From NCBI GenBank assembly GCA_028023455.1, contig JAQFVV010006647.1:499576-563575 (forward strand): a stretch of 64,000 bases of DNA. Reading direction: 5' to 3'. Under the pieces are notes generated by a model. That model made no database searches. It saw only the letters and a list, made by a program, of their open reading frames with translations, and was not told the origin of the DNA. Made by a program: the position numbers and the translations under genes. Every line of letters starts with the position of its first letter. Positions within the stretch are counted from its first letter, which is position 1. Source of the stretch: Epiperipatus broadwayi. Taxonomy: Eukaryota; Onychophora; Udeonychophora; Euonychophora; Peripatidae. Positions 47,188 through 59,159 of this stretch are shown here, piece by piece.

Positions 47188-48430
47188 AGAATTAGATGTA
47201 TCAAATGTAATAATAAGATTCATGAATCAAGTGTAAAATCTAATGGGACAATACTGCATAAAAATGAAGTAGAAATAGAATTATGTTTGTGACAAATGTG
47301 ATCATAATTCAAGTATTGGTAGCACAATGGAAGTCAATGAAAACAAAAAGGAGGATATTGGGTCAGAAATAAATGATTCACAAGAAGTGGAAATTTTTGA
47401 TGGACAAAATTTATTGGAGAGTGAAGATAATGACATTTGTAAATTAATAGAAATTAATGGTAAGGAAGATTTAGAAACTGTAAACAATCTTAATTTTGAT
47501 TCAAAAAAAGAAAATCTAACTAAAATGAATACTAATTATATATCTTGTAAAGAAACTAGTTTTTTATTGAAAAGAATTTTAAATATTGTTACAGACTTAT
47601 CAAATGAAATTAAATTATTGAAAGAAAAAATACAATAATGAAAAATATGTTATTAAATACATCAGTTAATAATTTGGATACAAATCAAAACAATGATTAT
47701 GGAAGCACAATTGTTGATGAAAATTTTATTGTTTTAAACAAAGAAAGTCAAGTTGTTGAATTTGTTATTACTGATTCAGATTTCCCCACTCTATTTAATG
47801 TATATAGGAATTCTAGTGAAAGAATAGATAAGTTACAAAAGCAATCAGATATGATTAGTGTCATTAATACTAAATTTAATTTTAAATTGAATGAATAAAA
47901 AAATAAAGCAATTAAAATGAAAGTTGGTCAATCAGATAAGAAAATAAATAAAATGTCACATGATCATGATTTTAGATCTACCTGCTCTATTGGATTTAAT
48001 GAATCATTTCAGATTTCTAATCAAAATAAAATTCAAACAATTAAGTCTTTTGTTTGAAAGATTGTGCAGAAAAGAAAAGGAAAGTTATAAAACTGTCTTT
48101 TATGGAAAGAATAAACAAAAAATGTTAAAAGTGCAAATATTTCTCCTATTATAGGTAACCAAGTTAATCATGTATTGAAAGCTGCTAAGACAATAATGAA
48201 ATTTAGAAATTTTTTTCTGAATAGTATGGATAATGATACATCTTCTGAAGATGTTATTGCCCATTTGAAAAAATATTTTAAATATAAATAGTGTGTTATA
48301 AACTTAACACTAGGTCTAAAAATATTCTTCATTTTATTTATCTATACATGAATGTGAATCTGATAAAGTTAATGCTAGTGATATTTGGCCTATGGGTGCT
48401 GTGATATTGCTCTTCTATGGTAATTTAAAA
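47188..48430 (+). pseudogene. LINE ORF1 relic (PHD-like start, RNA-binding-like end)
   Basis: First part: IRCIKCNNKIHESSVKSNG, a C-x2-C...H pattern like the PHD finger in CR1/jockey ORF1. Next, acidic Asn/Glu-rich frames at 47327-47635 and 47638-47895, the latter starting immediately after the former's stop. Then KAAKTIMKFRNFFLNSMDND and TSSEDVIAHLKKYF at about 48180-48290, and after a frameshift HECESDKVNASDIWPMGAVI at about 48348-48408. The last two strings match the conserved ORF1 C-terminus (TTxEDVxxHL; DKVxxPxxWPxG) that probably binds the LINE RNA. At least three stops or frameshifts. Confidence 0.6.
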
Positions 48431-48598
48431 TATAATGATGATGTAGTTAATAGTACACAGGCTGATACTATATTAAATGTTAATAAGACTGTTGAAGAAT
48501 AGTCTGAAGATTTTATATTGACTGATAGTGTTGATGAAAGTAGCATTACAGTGCAAGATGTAAATTTCCAAAATGACCTGTATAATAAATAGCAATTC

Positions 48599-49662
48599 AT
48601 GAATTGTTATTATAAAAATGCACATGGTCATAGAACTAAGACAATTGATTTTAAATATGAATTGTTATTAAATGAATATGATATTATCCTTTTAATAGAG
48701 ACTTTGTTAAAAGAAGAAATTGATAATGATAGTATATTTGATGATAGGAATTGTTTGTACAGATGTGATAGAAATTATAATAATAAAACAAGAGGAGGTG
48801 GTACTTTGATTGGTATTAAAAAGACATAAAGCATAGGCAGATATTTATTAAACAGTCAAAACTCTCTATACAGTAGTGCCATTCAGTGCCAACCAGAGTA
48901 ATCAATGGAAGCCAGAAGGCTTGTGCATAAAATCCCCATCTAGTGCCTACTCATCCAATATCCCCAGACTGAGTGGAGAGTTTTGCATGTTTAATAACAA
49001 TTATGTGCTAGCAAATAATAGTGATCATGTGATGTTTAGATATTTATTAATGATAATAATAATAACTCCTGTTGGATTGAAGTTGATTTAAAAATAAAAA
49101 TAAAATATCGCTAGGTACTATATATCTTCGATCTACTTTGCCAACGAATGATTTAGATGCACATTTGGCTAAGGTTGAGGATATATTGGTGAAAGATAAA
49201 TATGATTTTATTATATCTGGGGATTTTAATGAAGTTGATTATTCACTACATAGCAATAAAACAGTTGGTAATAATAAACTTTATAGATTAAATTTTTTTG
49301 TTGAGTTGGTTAGATTAATTCAACTTAATAATATTATTAATTTTAGAGGTGGAATGTTGGATTTATTGTTTAGCACTAAGGATGATTTGAAGTGCAAAGA
49401 GGCTTATCAAGCTCTCTTGCCTTCTGATCCTTATCATCCACCTTTGGAATTTATAATAGATGATTCTCATGAACATATAAAGCTTATAGTAAATAATAAT
49501 AGAGATTACAAACATGGTGATTATTATGGTTTTTATAAAACTTTTGAAGATGTAGATTGGAATGTAATTTTGATAAAAAATGATCCAACTATAGTTGTAA
49601 ATAAGTTTGTTAGTATCGTTCAAAATTGTCTAGATCACTATATTCCTATTGGCATTATTTGA
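48599..49662 (+). pseudogene. LINE ORF2: APE-type endonuclease domain, interrupted by a MITE
   Basis: The start reads YYKNAHGHRTKTIDFKYELL, NEYDIILLIETLL and RNCLYRCDRNYNNKTRGGG, matching the first endonuclease motifs (xYYQNxRGLRTK, DIIxLxETWL, YRxDRxxxxxRGGGVLI). After the MITE it resumes at about 49138: DFIISGDFNEVDY (catalytic GDFN retained), NFRGGMLDLLFST and SDPYHPPLEF. The domain nicks the target DNA in active elements. One Glu and the Asp/Asn of GDFN survive, but the frame is broken by the MITE and a stop at 49660. Confidence 0.75.
48850..48992. mobile_element. Fold-back MITE, family 1 (internally deleted, 143 bp)
   Basis: Keeps the left arm of the 8820 element (aacagtcaaaactctctata ... 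ctcatccaatatccccagac) and then jumps to the last 25 bases (gagtggagagttttgcatgt). More than half of the palindrome is gone. Inserted in the LINE endonuclease coding region. Confidence 0.75.
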
Positions 49663-49782
49663 ATACTAATAGTAGATATCATAAATAGTTTTCTAAGGAA
49701 TTGTGTAAGGGTTTAAATAGAAATCATAAATATCATAGGTTATATAAATTAACTAATAATAAAGAATTGTATAAGAAATATA

Positions 49783-51220
49783 GTGATTTGCATGCTTATA
49801 CTAAAACTCTTGAGAAAAAAGATCTATGGTAATAATTTAAATAGGTTTGAAGAAAATCAGAATAATCCACAAATGTTTGGAAATTATGTTAAGGATCTTA
49901 ATATTATTGGAAATAAGAGTTATAAATATAATATAATTCAATCTTCTATAAATGGTTTAGTTAATCATTTTACAGATATGTATTTAGATATTTCTGATAA
50001 TGATATGGCTGATATTAAATTTAATAAAGAGAGTTCATGGAATATAGATATCGAAAAAATAGAAATTCGTGAAATGTTTAATGCAATTTCTAAACTTAAA
50101 ACAAAATTTTCTATGGGATATGATAATATTTCCAATTTTATTATCAAGAGTTGTGCTGAATGTTTAGTAGCATCATTACATTTAATCATTCATTTATCAA
50201 TTGAGAAATCTATTATTCCTAACATGTTTAAGATAGCTAAGATTATACCAATTTATAAGAAGGGGTATAGATCTGATCCTGGTAATTATATGCCTATTTT
50301 AATTATGTCATCTTTTGATAGGGATTATGAAAGGTGTATTTACAATAACATTATTGTAGATATGATTAAGGTGTTACCTAATTATCAGCATGGTTTTCTA
50401 TCTGGTAAATCTATTGAAACTAATTTAATAGTGACATCTGATCACATTGCTTATGCCTTATCTGATTAGAAACAATTAGATGTTGTATGTTTTGATATGA
50501 CTCAGGAATTTGATAAAGTTTTACATGTTAGACTTATATATAAACTTAAAAAGTTGGGAGTTAGTCCTCATTTAATTGAGTAGTTTGGCAATTATTTGAG
50601 GGGTAGTAAATCTTATGTGTATATGAATAGAGTCAATTCTCATTTTTTTAATAATATGGTAGGTGTTCCTCATGATGGAATATTAGCACCTTTACTTTTT
50701 AGGGTTTTTATGTGTGATGTTGATCAAAACATAAAAAAATAGTATGATACTTAATTATGCTGATGATTATAAGTTATTCAAAAGAATTATTACTTATAAT
50801 GATCAAATTGAGGTTTAAAAGGATATGGATTGTTATAAAATTTAGTGTAGGTCTAACAATATGGAGATTAATATTAATAAAATATGCACTGTTTTCTAAA
50901 CTAATAAAACTGAAAAATATGTTTATTAATATAAAATTGAGAATGGTGCTATTACATATAAAAAGATTATATATGCTTTAGAAATTATACTCTGTAGTAA
51001 TTTTACTTTTAATGTACATATTAAATATATTATTAATATGCATACAGAAAGATGGGCTGTATTTTGAGATATGGGAGAGATTTATCTACTTCCATAAAAT
51101 ATAGTTATTTTTTCTTTTGCTGCACTTTTAGAACATGGTTCTTGTATATGGAATTTCAATTTGATTAGAATACATAATGTTGAAAAAAGATTCAGTAAAT
51201 TAATAATGGGCTAATGTCAA
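49783..51220 (+). pseudogene. LINE ORF2: reverse transcriptase region
   Basis: Frame 49783-50469 carries FKIAKIIPIYKKGYRSDPGN and YQHGFLSGKSIETNL (RT motifs 1-2). After a TAG come motif A CFDMTQEFDKV, then LIYKLKKLGVSPHLIE, motif B GVPHDGILAPLLF and, frameshifted, motif C NYADDYKLF at about 50753-50776. The later string LEHGSCIWNFNLIRIHNVEK fits the usual LEYASxxWxP...LExxQ region. YADD is intact, but motif A has lost the usual SKAFD and the frame has several stops. It once copied the LINE RNA at the nicked target. Confidence 0.75.
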
Positions 51221-51852
51221 AAGATTAAAACAGTATTGAAAGAAAGGAGAATATTGAAAGATATATTGTTAAAAAAGTTAATTGATGGGAAAATTGATGA
51301 GAGTGACAGTATATCAAAAATAGAATGGATATAATTGTTATCAAGCATATGTACTTTTTAAACAAATCATTTACATCATGTGGTGGGTGATCAGTCACCT
51401 GCATTTTTTTCCTTAATAAAAAAAAGTACCTAATAGTCTGTTTAAAAAAATGTATAATTTCACAGTTAATAAATATAAAAATACTTTTTTCAGCAAGTCA
51501 GTTATTAATAGATTGCAAAGAGTATATAATGTAACTTTTAATAATATTGATATTTTTTGTGATCAGTTTATTATGAATGTTAGAAAACAATTATACTTAT
51601 AATTACGAACATATATGTATATATAATCTTATGAATATAATTTGTATTTGCTTATTGTTGTTTTTTGTTTGTTTATTGTATATTTCTGTTAATGTGTAAA
51701 TGTTGAAATGCACATAATAAATAGATATTGATGTTTTATTCGTACTTTGGACTGGCTTGGATATATAGAAAGACAAGTAAAGAATAGAGTGGAACCACTC
51801 TTTTCTTGTTAAATTCTCTGTCTCAGTATTTGTGATCTGACTGGCTAAGCGC

Positions 51853-51875
51853 TTGAGAGGTTTGCACTCTCTCAG
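51853..51875 (+). repeat. Stem-loop at the LINE 3' end
   Basis: ttgagaggtttgcactctctc folds with a GAGAG/CTCTC stem directly before the (ATT)n tail. LINEs of several clades use a 3' stem-loop for RT recognition; here that is inference from position. Confidence 0.4.
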
Positions 51876-51878
51876 TTT

Positions 51879-52265
<387 letters not shown>

Positions 52266-53810
52266 ACCATTTTTCAAATGAAAATTCATTAAGGAATCAA
52301 AAATGTTACATCAATGAGACTACAAATGGTTACAGACAAATACAATTGATTATAAAATTGGCAACATTCATATTATTACACACAGATACATTTGATTAAT
52401 TCTAATTGGTAATATACAAATTGTTACATATATATATATATTGTGACGGTCAGATGATGTATGTTGATTTAACCCAGTTCGAATACTAGGCAAAAGTACC
52501 TCGAGGCCACCCATATGCGAGATATTAAACCAAGAATACGATGACCTCTGCCCTATTCGTCTAGTCTCGAAGCTATCATCAACCGAACAACACTATCTGA
52601 GACACGCATAGATATTTTCTTCCCGAGCCACGAGCTTAGCATCAGCGGGAGACATGGACAGAACCACCTGTGGAGCTTAAATAGTTAAATTATAAAAATA
52701 CTTAGAAAATGTGTTCTGCGTGCCTGGATCATTTAAAAGTAAAACAAAGCATTGAAAGATAACTAGCAAACTCAAGCTTTTTTAGTTAAATAAATATCTT
52801 TAATCAATGACATTTGAAATATTATTAATAATTTAATGGCCTTCGCTATTCCCCGAAATTTATGAATAACTTATGAGACAATGAAAACCCGATTAATATG
52901 CTTGCGGTCTAAATCTTTCCTTCCCAGTTTTATTAAACATTGTCAACTCGAATCTGCTCGATAAAGTGTAATAATAAAAATCTTTCGCAAAGCAGTTTCT
53001 AATTGCTTTGCACTAAAATAGAGTTTAAAATCATTTAAAGTGTATATCGCTAAATCTGACATACGTAAGAAGCTAATGGCGGACAAAAGAAGCGTTATCG
53101 AGGAGATCAAATTGGCAAACAAAAAAAAAAAGAAAACTTACTCGTACTAAATTTTACAAGTATGAATAAAACTGGAAAGGGATTTTTATATGAACATTTA
53201 ACTAATAAACTTAACCGCAATAAAAATTAAAATATTTACACAGGGGGAGTAATGAAGAATAGCGAAGAAAAAGGGGTTAAATATCTAGATAGATGATCAC
53301 ATATACATATATCTAACTAGTCTAATAAAAACAGTTACATTATAAATATCATTAAGCAAACATTTCATAAATATTCAAGAAAGCAATTATAAAAAAAAGT
53401 ATGGAAAAAAAAAGGTTAGCATAATGAATAGTTCATGAGGAGAGATATGATTACCGTCCTTATTCCTTGGTCATATTCCATCGACGGGCGTAGCTTGATC
53501 CGTCTGATGAGATGTGTTCGACCGGTCAAGGAAAGTGGAAATCAGTAGCATGGTTTCACAAAAAGTCCTCCAGACATGGCACAGAGTTCAGATGACGATT
53601 GAGCAAATACTACGGCATATTTCTTGGTATTGAGGAACCCCGGCGATAGGCAAAGCTATTTATTTGCCTAGCCGAGCATATTAGAATCCATCATACTTAT
53701 ATGATTTTTAGCTTGAGCAGGTTCAAACTTCTTCATGATTTGTAGACGATAATTGTAGACCTTTTGGAATAAAATCACAAACAAAATCTGACAGAGTTCT
53801 CCTAAGAGAA

Positions 53811-53972
53811 ATCTGAATGCACCTTGCAATAGCAGATCTGAATGAAACTTGCAATAGCAAAATCTGAATGCCTTCAAATAGCAAAATCTTGAATTAACCT
53901 TGCAATAGCAAAATCTTAATGTAATTCTTGCAATAGCAAAATCTTAATGACCTTTGCAATAGCAAAGTCTGA
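53811..53972. repeat. Six tandem units of about 25-29 bp in the LTR
   Basis: Repeated core tgcaatagcaaaatct(g/t)aatg, starting at about 53825, 53850, 53875, 53900, 53929 and 53955. It is present in both LTRs (again at about 63184-63335). It lies at the probable transcript start on the minus strand. Confidence 0.85.
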
Positions 53973-54000
53973 TATAATATATCTTTTCTTTTGTTCTCTC

Positions 54001-54009
54001 CCTTTTATA
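54001..54009 (-). promoter_or_regulatory. LTR TATA box
   Basis: TATAAAAGG on the minus strand within gttataaaagggagagaac, preserved in the other LTR at 63379-63387. A start about 30 bp downstream would fall next to the tandem array. Confidence 0.65.
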
Positions 54010-54762
54010 ACTTTTTTTCTTAGCTACCTTCTATTGTTTGTATGATCTGAGATCTTGATAAGCCTCCCCATGCTCCTTTGTTTCAAAGTAACACCCTCCA
54101 AAATAACTTTTACTTTTTTACTCTAAATTTCTTTCTTTAAACTTTGGGATTTTATTAATTAAAAAAAAGAAAGAGAAAGCCATCTTTAATTTGACTTGAA
54201 TGGGCTTAACTAATTAAAAATATACATTCTTTTAGAAAATGTTGGTGGGCTTATCTCAAAATCAAATCATACTAAATATTTGAACAAGATTTAAAAGTAA
54301 AATACATTCTTATTTCTTTTAATACAATAAGCGTTTTATTTCAGCAGAATTTTGCATTCTCATATATATATGCTTGACGTATATATATATGTTTGACTAA
54401 ACGGTTTTCACAAGTAATATTTTTAACAGCAATTTAATGTTACAATGGAATTTATTTAAAAGAAAATATTTACAAGCAAATACAAATTTAATAAACGTAA
54501 TTAATTTTAGCTGTAATGCAAAACCCTGCTGATATTGGCCTATAAACTTAATTTAGGTTTACAATATTAATCCAGCTTATAGGAAGGTGTGAAGCATGGA
54601 TTGGATTTCAAATCCATTGCTTCATTTCCCAATAGTTAGTGAGCAAAAAAAAATGTTTAAAAAAAAATGCTGTTGCTTCAGGTCAGAGGTAAGAATTTGT
54701 GCCAGGTGAGTTCAAGCCTACTCTTTATTTGGTGTAAAAATTTAACTTGTTACTGACTAACA

Positions 54763-54781
54763 GTTTTTTCTTTCTTTTACT
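54763..54781 (-). promoter_or_regulatory. Polypurine tract of the Ty3-like element
   Basis: Minus strand gtaaaagaaagaaaaaac followed directly by TGTTAGTCAG of the LTR. All purine except the first T and last C. Confidence 0.65.
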
Positions 54782-54868
54782 AAATAACTAACAGTTTATC
54801 CATAATTCAATCTGCTATATCTTAAAACGAGTCCGTGTTGTTTTAATCTAATAAGTTATGTATCTTTT

Positions 54869-55306
54869 TTAATGTCTATATTTCCCAGGATCCGATGGTA
54901 TGCAAGGTTTTAAGTTTCTGGCATTGTATACTCCTTTTATGCCGTTATTATCTTCCAAAAGGAACGCATTTCTCCCGCATTCCTTTTTCAATGTATATGG
55001 CCCTAGATATATTGGGAAAAACTTTTTGAATTCTTTCCGCAATGTATTACTTGGCCTAGGGTCTCTCAGCCATACTTGCTCCCCTTGCCTGAATTGATAT
55101 TGCTGGTTTCGTTTTTTATTTTTCCGGTGCAGCGCAGCCCGTTTTAATCGTTCGTATGCTATCTTTTGATCTTGTAGTTTATCTATCTTCTCCTCTTCCA
55201 TCGGCATTTTGGTTTTAAATAACTGAGGACATTCTTTCCCATAATGCAGGCGAGTTGGAGTAAATCCTGTCGACTCATTCATTGTGTTGTTAATATATTG
55301 TACCAC
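54869..55306 (-). pseudogene. Integrase C-terminal part, frameshifted from Pol
   Basis: About 145 residues. It begins with the end of the catalytic core (QYINNTMNESTGFTPTRLHY), goes on with a basic linker and then QVWLRDPRPSNTLRKEFKKF and YLGPYTLKK, the small SH3-like C-terminal domain (GPYxL...N.F.L). It binds DNA in active integrases. It lies in a different frame from the main Pol ORF; a single-base change about 20-30 bases before the Pol stop explains the break. The first Met is internal and not a real start. Confidence 0.75.
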
Positions 55307-55320
55307 CTTTTCGGTTTTAT

Positions 55321-58300
55321 TTACCCAGTCCCGATGGTTGGTATATATGTCCTAAAGAGTTGCCCTATTTCTCGCATGACTCTTTCACAAGGGTTAGCCT
55401 GTGGATTTCTAATGGAAGTTAGCCTATGATGAATTCCTTGTTTCGCCATCCATGTCTTCCATTCTTTGGATGTAAATGCTGTGCCATGATCAGATATCAC
55501 TATCTGGGGTTTTCCCACTTCTGGCAACTGTTTTTCCCGAAGTGCCTTTATTGCTCCTCGAGCATTTGCTGTCCTTACTGGGTATGCTTTCACGTACTTT
55601 GAAAACACATCATACGTGACAAATAGATATTGGAATCGTCGAAACATCGGTAATGGGCCATAATGATCTACAGCTAGCAGCTCATTTGGTTTAGATGCGA
55701 GGATTGGTTGTGGCTCTCCTGCATACGATCGATTTGGTGCCTTGCTCCGAGCACAAATCTCACAGGTTTTCAACACACGTAAGATCTGTGAGTACATCCC
55801 TGGCCAATAAAATTGACATTTTATTGCTTCTTTTACTTTCCGAGGGCCATAATGTCCCACCGACTGATGGATGTGGGTAATAATTTGGTGTCTCAATTTG
55901 TGAGGCATTACGACTTTCCATGGATTGTGAGGGTTTTTGGTATTAATCTGAAGGATCCCATCTGTGATTCTGTATTGATTATAGTGTCTACTGGCTGCCA
56001 TCTTAGATGTAATAATGTTAATTATTTTCTTATATTGAGCATCCTGGGACTGCCAATACGCTAAATTCTGGAGGTGAGATTCCACTGTTTTTTCTGCTGT
56101 GGTTGTCATTATCTTCATTGCCTGGTTTCCTAAATCTGGATTTTGAGCAGCCATGGGCATAGGTTGGCGGCTCAAAATATCAGCCACAATATTCTGTGAT
56201 CCCGGGCAATAAATGACACTATACCGAAACTGTTGAAGAATCAGGCTCCACCTTATCAATCTGTCATTGTTTAAATAGCTCTTGTTCAGAAATTCCAAAC
56301 ATTTGTGGTCAGTTATGATTACCACTTCTGATCCCAACAAAAACTGTTTCAGTCTCTGGCACGCCCACACTATTGCTAATGTCTCCTGCTCAGTTGTTGT
56401 ATAATGCTTTTCTGCCCCTCTCAACGTCCGACTAATAAAGTATAACACTTGATGCTCATTTTTATCACCAAGTTGAAACAACACAGCACCCAAGCCTTGC
56501 CTACTGCTATCTGTTTGAAGATAAAAGGGGCGAGAAAAATCCGGATGGTATAACATTACTGTTTCCAAAAACTTATCTTTTACTTTAGACATTTCTTGCT
56601 CATGCCTCTCTTTCCATTCCCATTTTTTACCAGTCTTCTTTATTAATTCAATTAGCTGTGTGGTGTCATAAGCAAATCTAGGATAGAAGCGGTGATAGAA
56701 ATTACACAATCCCAGAAATGCTCGAACCTGCTTCTGGTTGGTGGGAGTTGGAAAATTCTTTATAGCTTCTATTTTTGCAGGATGGGGTTTGACACCTAGA
56801 CTATTTACAACATGGCCCAAAAATTCAATTTCTTCCACCGCAAAAAAACTCTTTTCCATGTTGATAGTTATATTTTCACGTATGCATTCACGAAAGAAGC
56901 TTTCCAAATGACGCAAATGCTCATCGATGTCCTTTGAGGCGATCACGATATCGTCCACGTAACACACCATGTGTTCCTGTATTTGAGGAGATAAAACATT
57001 CTTCAAACATCTCATGAGGCCTGCTCCACTATTAATTAAACCGAATGGAACCCTCTTGAACACGTGAGTCTGGCCATTGTAACGAAATGCCGTATACTTT
57101 CTATCGCGTTGGTCCAACGGCATTTGCCAATAACTTGCTGTCATATCCATGGTCGAGAATACAGTCTTCCCTGTGAGCTGCACAAACGTTTCATGCATTG
57201 GTGGCGGCACATCGCGTTCCGGAATGGTCACATTATTTAGGCGACGCGCATCTAAACACAAACGCACATTTCCATTTTTCTTCTTGATTACAATCAATGG
57301 GTTATTGTAGGGTGAAGGGGCCCGTTCAATAATATCCCATTCCAGCATCTGCTTTATTTGTTTATCCACTTCCTCTTTGTATTGGAACGGGATAGGGTAT
57401 GTTTTTGTTTGGTGGTACGATTCCTCTCTAAGCCTAATTCGGTGAGTGTACCCTCTAATTTTTCCTGGTATGCCAGAAAATACCGCTATATATCTTTGTA
57501 GAATTTGTTGCAACTGCTGACTATGCTCGTTATTCCTAATCATTGATATGCCCACTTTTTGTTTTATCATTTCCTCATCGATCGCTTGTATAACACAACT
57601 GCCAATGGGGTGATTCTCTTGAGCCACTGTTGTAAATGGGACTTGTATGCCTTCTAACATACATTTCCTCGTTGGGTAATGTATGATCCCTTGATACTGC
57701 TGAAGGAAATCTGAACCTAATACTAAGTCATACAACAAACCCTCCATTACTAAGAAGGCATGATTAAAGCATTTACCGCTAATTTTCATCTCAAACCACA
57801 TTTGGTATCTTTCACTATTCATTTTTCTTCCATTTGCCAGAGTTAACTGGATAGGGCACATGGGAAACTTTAAGTATGTTGGGTTGCTTTCATATTCCAT
57901 GGCTAGTTTTTTTGATATGATAGATACTTGACTGCCAGAGTCAACTAACGCTTGTATTTCATTGTCGTTTATGGTTACTTGAATGACTGGGTTTGAATTT
58001 GTGCCTATGTCTTCGTTATCCTTTTGTTGTACAATTGCTGTATGGGATGGCACAGCTTCTCTATTTTCTACTCTTGACAGGTTTGTACTCTTTTGTTTGG
58101 CGATAGATTTATTTTGAAATTTTACCTCCTTTTCATTTCTGTCTTCATCAAGATATTCATATTCGATAGCCGTTAGTATACGAGTTGTACCTTCAATATC
58201 TTGCACTTGACTGCTTATTAATATTTTCCTTATCCAGGGTGGCATGTTGTGCCTAATCATCCTTACTATCTGCATTTCTGGATAATTGAATGCACTTAGG

Positions 58301-58545
58301 GCTTTAATTCGATTTACCTGCCTAACAAAAAACTGAGCATACGTCTCTTGATGGTTAGCTGGGTATCTTTCATGCATTATGGAATACATCAAACCTTCCT
58401 GCCGCTCTGCACTCCAATACATTGACAACATTGCATTCTCATATTCCATAAATGTTTGTGGTTGTATAGACAGAGTGTTCCACCAGTCTCTGGCAGACTC
58501 TTTTAAATGATGACTGGAGATTGCCACTTTTTCTTGTTCTGTCAT
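55321..58545 (-). CDS. pol: Ty3-like Gag-Pol polyprotein (1074 aa, lacks integrase tail)
   Basis: Residues 1-130: Gag capsid (HHLKESARDWWNTL, QPQTFMEYENAML). Residues 196-285: aspartic protease, active-site DSG at 202-204 and LVLGSDFL at 274-281. About 395-580: RT with LCLDARRLN, motif A Asp467, VPFGLINSG and YVDD at 529-532. About 670-795: RNase H with Asp679, Glu719, Asp746, Asp789. From 890: integrase zinc domain H893/H898/C928/C931, then the catalytic triad Asp960, Asp1019, Glu1054. All key catalytic residues are present. No CCHC knuckle between capsid and protease. The Met start is probably not native: the frame is open upstream to a TAG near 58589. It ends early at a frameshift just after the integrase core. 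Confidence 0.9.
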   Translation of the reverse strand: MTEQEKVAISSHHLKESARDWWNTLSIQPQTFMEYENAMLSMYWSAERQEGLMYSIMHERYPANHQETYAQFFVRQVNRIKALSAFNYPEMQIVRMIRHNMPPWIRKILISSQVQDIEGTTRILTAIEYEYLDEDRNEKEVKFQNKSIAKQKSTNLSRVENREAVPSHTAIVQQKDNEDIGTNSNPVIQVTINDNEIQALVDSGSQVSIISKKLAMEYESNPTYLKFPMCPIQLTLANGRKMNSERYQMWFEMKISGKCFNHAFLVMEGLLYDLVLGSDFLQQYQGIIHYPTRKCMLEGIQVPFTTVAQENHPIGSCVIQAIDEEMIKQKVGISMIRNNEHSQQLQQILQRYIAVFSGIPGKIRGYTHRIRLREESYHQTKTYPIPFQYKEEVDKQIKQMLEWDIIERAPSPYNNPLIVIKKKNGNVRLCLDARRLNNVTIPERDVPPPMHETFVQLTGKTVFSTMDMTASYWQMPLDQRDRKYTAFRYNGQTHVFKRVPFGLINSGAGLMRCLKNVLSPQIQEHMVCYVDDIVIASKDIDEHLRHLESFFRECIRENITINMEKSFFAVEEIEFLGHVVNSLGVKPHPAKIEAIKNFPTPTNQKQVRAFLGLCNFYHRFYPRFAYDTTQLIELIKKTGKKWEWKERHEQEMSKVKDKFLETVMLYHPDFSRPFYLQTDSSRQGLGAVLFQLGDKNEHQVLYFISRTLRGAEKHYTTTEQETLAIVWACQRLKQFLLGSEVVIITDHKCLEFLNKSYLNNDRLIRWSLILQQFRYSVIYCPGSQNIVADILSRQPMPMAAQNPDLGNQAMKIMTTTAEKTVESHLQNLAYWQSQDAQYKKIINIITSKMAASRHYNQYRITDGILQINTKNPHNPWKVVMPHKLRHQIITHIHQSVGHYGPRKVKEAIKCQFYWPGMYSQILRVLKTCEICARSKAPNRSYAGEPQPILASKPNELLAVDHYGPLPMFRRFQYLFVTYDVFSKYVKAYPVRTANARGAIKALREKQLPEVGKPQIVISDHGTAFTSKEWKTWMAKQGIHHRLTSIRNPQANPCERVMREIGQLFRTYIPTIGTG

Positions 58546-58667
58546 ATTCTGAAATTGAAAAACATTTTGAGACTGTCTAGGTGGTGTCTAGGGTTTCCCC
58601 CCTGGTTCCCCTCTAAAACATTGTATCTGTACGAATTTTGCCACAGGAGATGTTACCGGATTAATTA

Positions 58668-59159
58668 TTATTGGCGTAAGGATTTGGTTGCCTTGTTGCG
58701 CCTGGATTGAACATTCATCAACAGATGAATGTTCATTTCCTCTTTATCCACCTTCATCTGTCCATTTTCTTCTCCCTCCTGTATTTGATGCTTGACTGAC
58801 ACGTCCAAGGCATGCATATCCTTTCCTAATTCATTATCTATCAATGATTTAAGTTGTGTATCATCTTGCTTCTGTTGGGGTTGCCATTTAAAGTGAGTAT
58901 CCTCGTCTGGCAATACTTTTGTTACAATAGTATGTTGGTGGAGCGCCATGTTTTCCTCCAAACGGTCCAGTCTTTGTGATGTCATATTCATGAATTGTTT
59001 TAACATGTTCATCATCATTTTGTTTTCTTGTCTCATTTCTGTGATGAGATCTTTCATATTGTTTTCTTGGTCACTATGAGTCGATGTTGCTGTATTTGGA
59101 AGGTTGAGCATTACCTCCTCATCGCTGTCATAATCTGCAACTTTCTTCGGTTGGTCCAT
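58668..59159 (-). CDS. gag: Gag N-terminal region (163 aa)
   Basis: Starts with MDQPKKVADYDSDEEVML, an acidic segment, followed by a Met-rich coiled coil (RQENKMMMNMLKQFMNM, RLDRLEENM). It ends at TAA TAA. The sequence between here and the Gag-Pol ORF is open in the Pol frame except for one TAG, and this ORF is in a neighbouring frame. So either a frameshift and a nonsense change broke one long Gag, or the overlap is a recoding site; the extra TAG favours decay. The ATG is the first after the leader. Confidence 0.65.
   Translation of the reverse strand: MDQPKKVADYDSDEEVMLNLPNTATSTHSDQENNMKDLITEMRQENKMMMNMLKQFMNMTSQRLDRLEENMALHQHTIVTKVLPDEDTHFKWQPQQKQDDTQLKSLIDNELGKDMHALDVSVKHQIQEGEENGQMKVDKEEMNIHLLMNVQSRRNKATKSLRQ

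Larger units (their letters stand above)
52442..54762 (-). repeat. 3' LTR (2.32 kb)
   Basis: On the minus strand it runs from TGTTAGTCAG to CCGTCACA. The right boundary is set by the adjoining polypurine tract, the left one by loss of similarity with 61821. It holds a TATA box, a short tandem array and an AATAAA (minus strand, 53659-53664), a usual LTR order. A 69-residue ORF present in both LTRs simply overlaps the tandem array. Confidence 0.85.

Noticed and set aside
53668-53877. 69-codon ORF in both Ty3-like LTRs (also 63046-63255)
   Set aside because: Conserved only because LTRs are copies; it overlaps the tandem array and has no independent support.
53811-53972. CRISPR-like regular repeats
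   Set aside because: Units adjoin with no unique spacers, they are imperfect, and they lie in a eukaryotic LTR.
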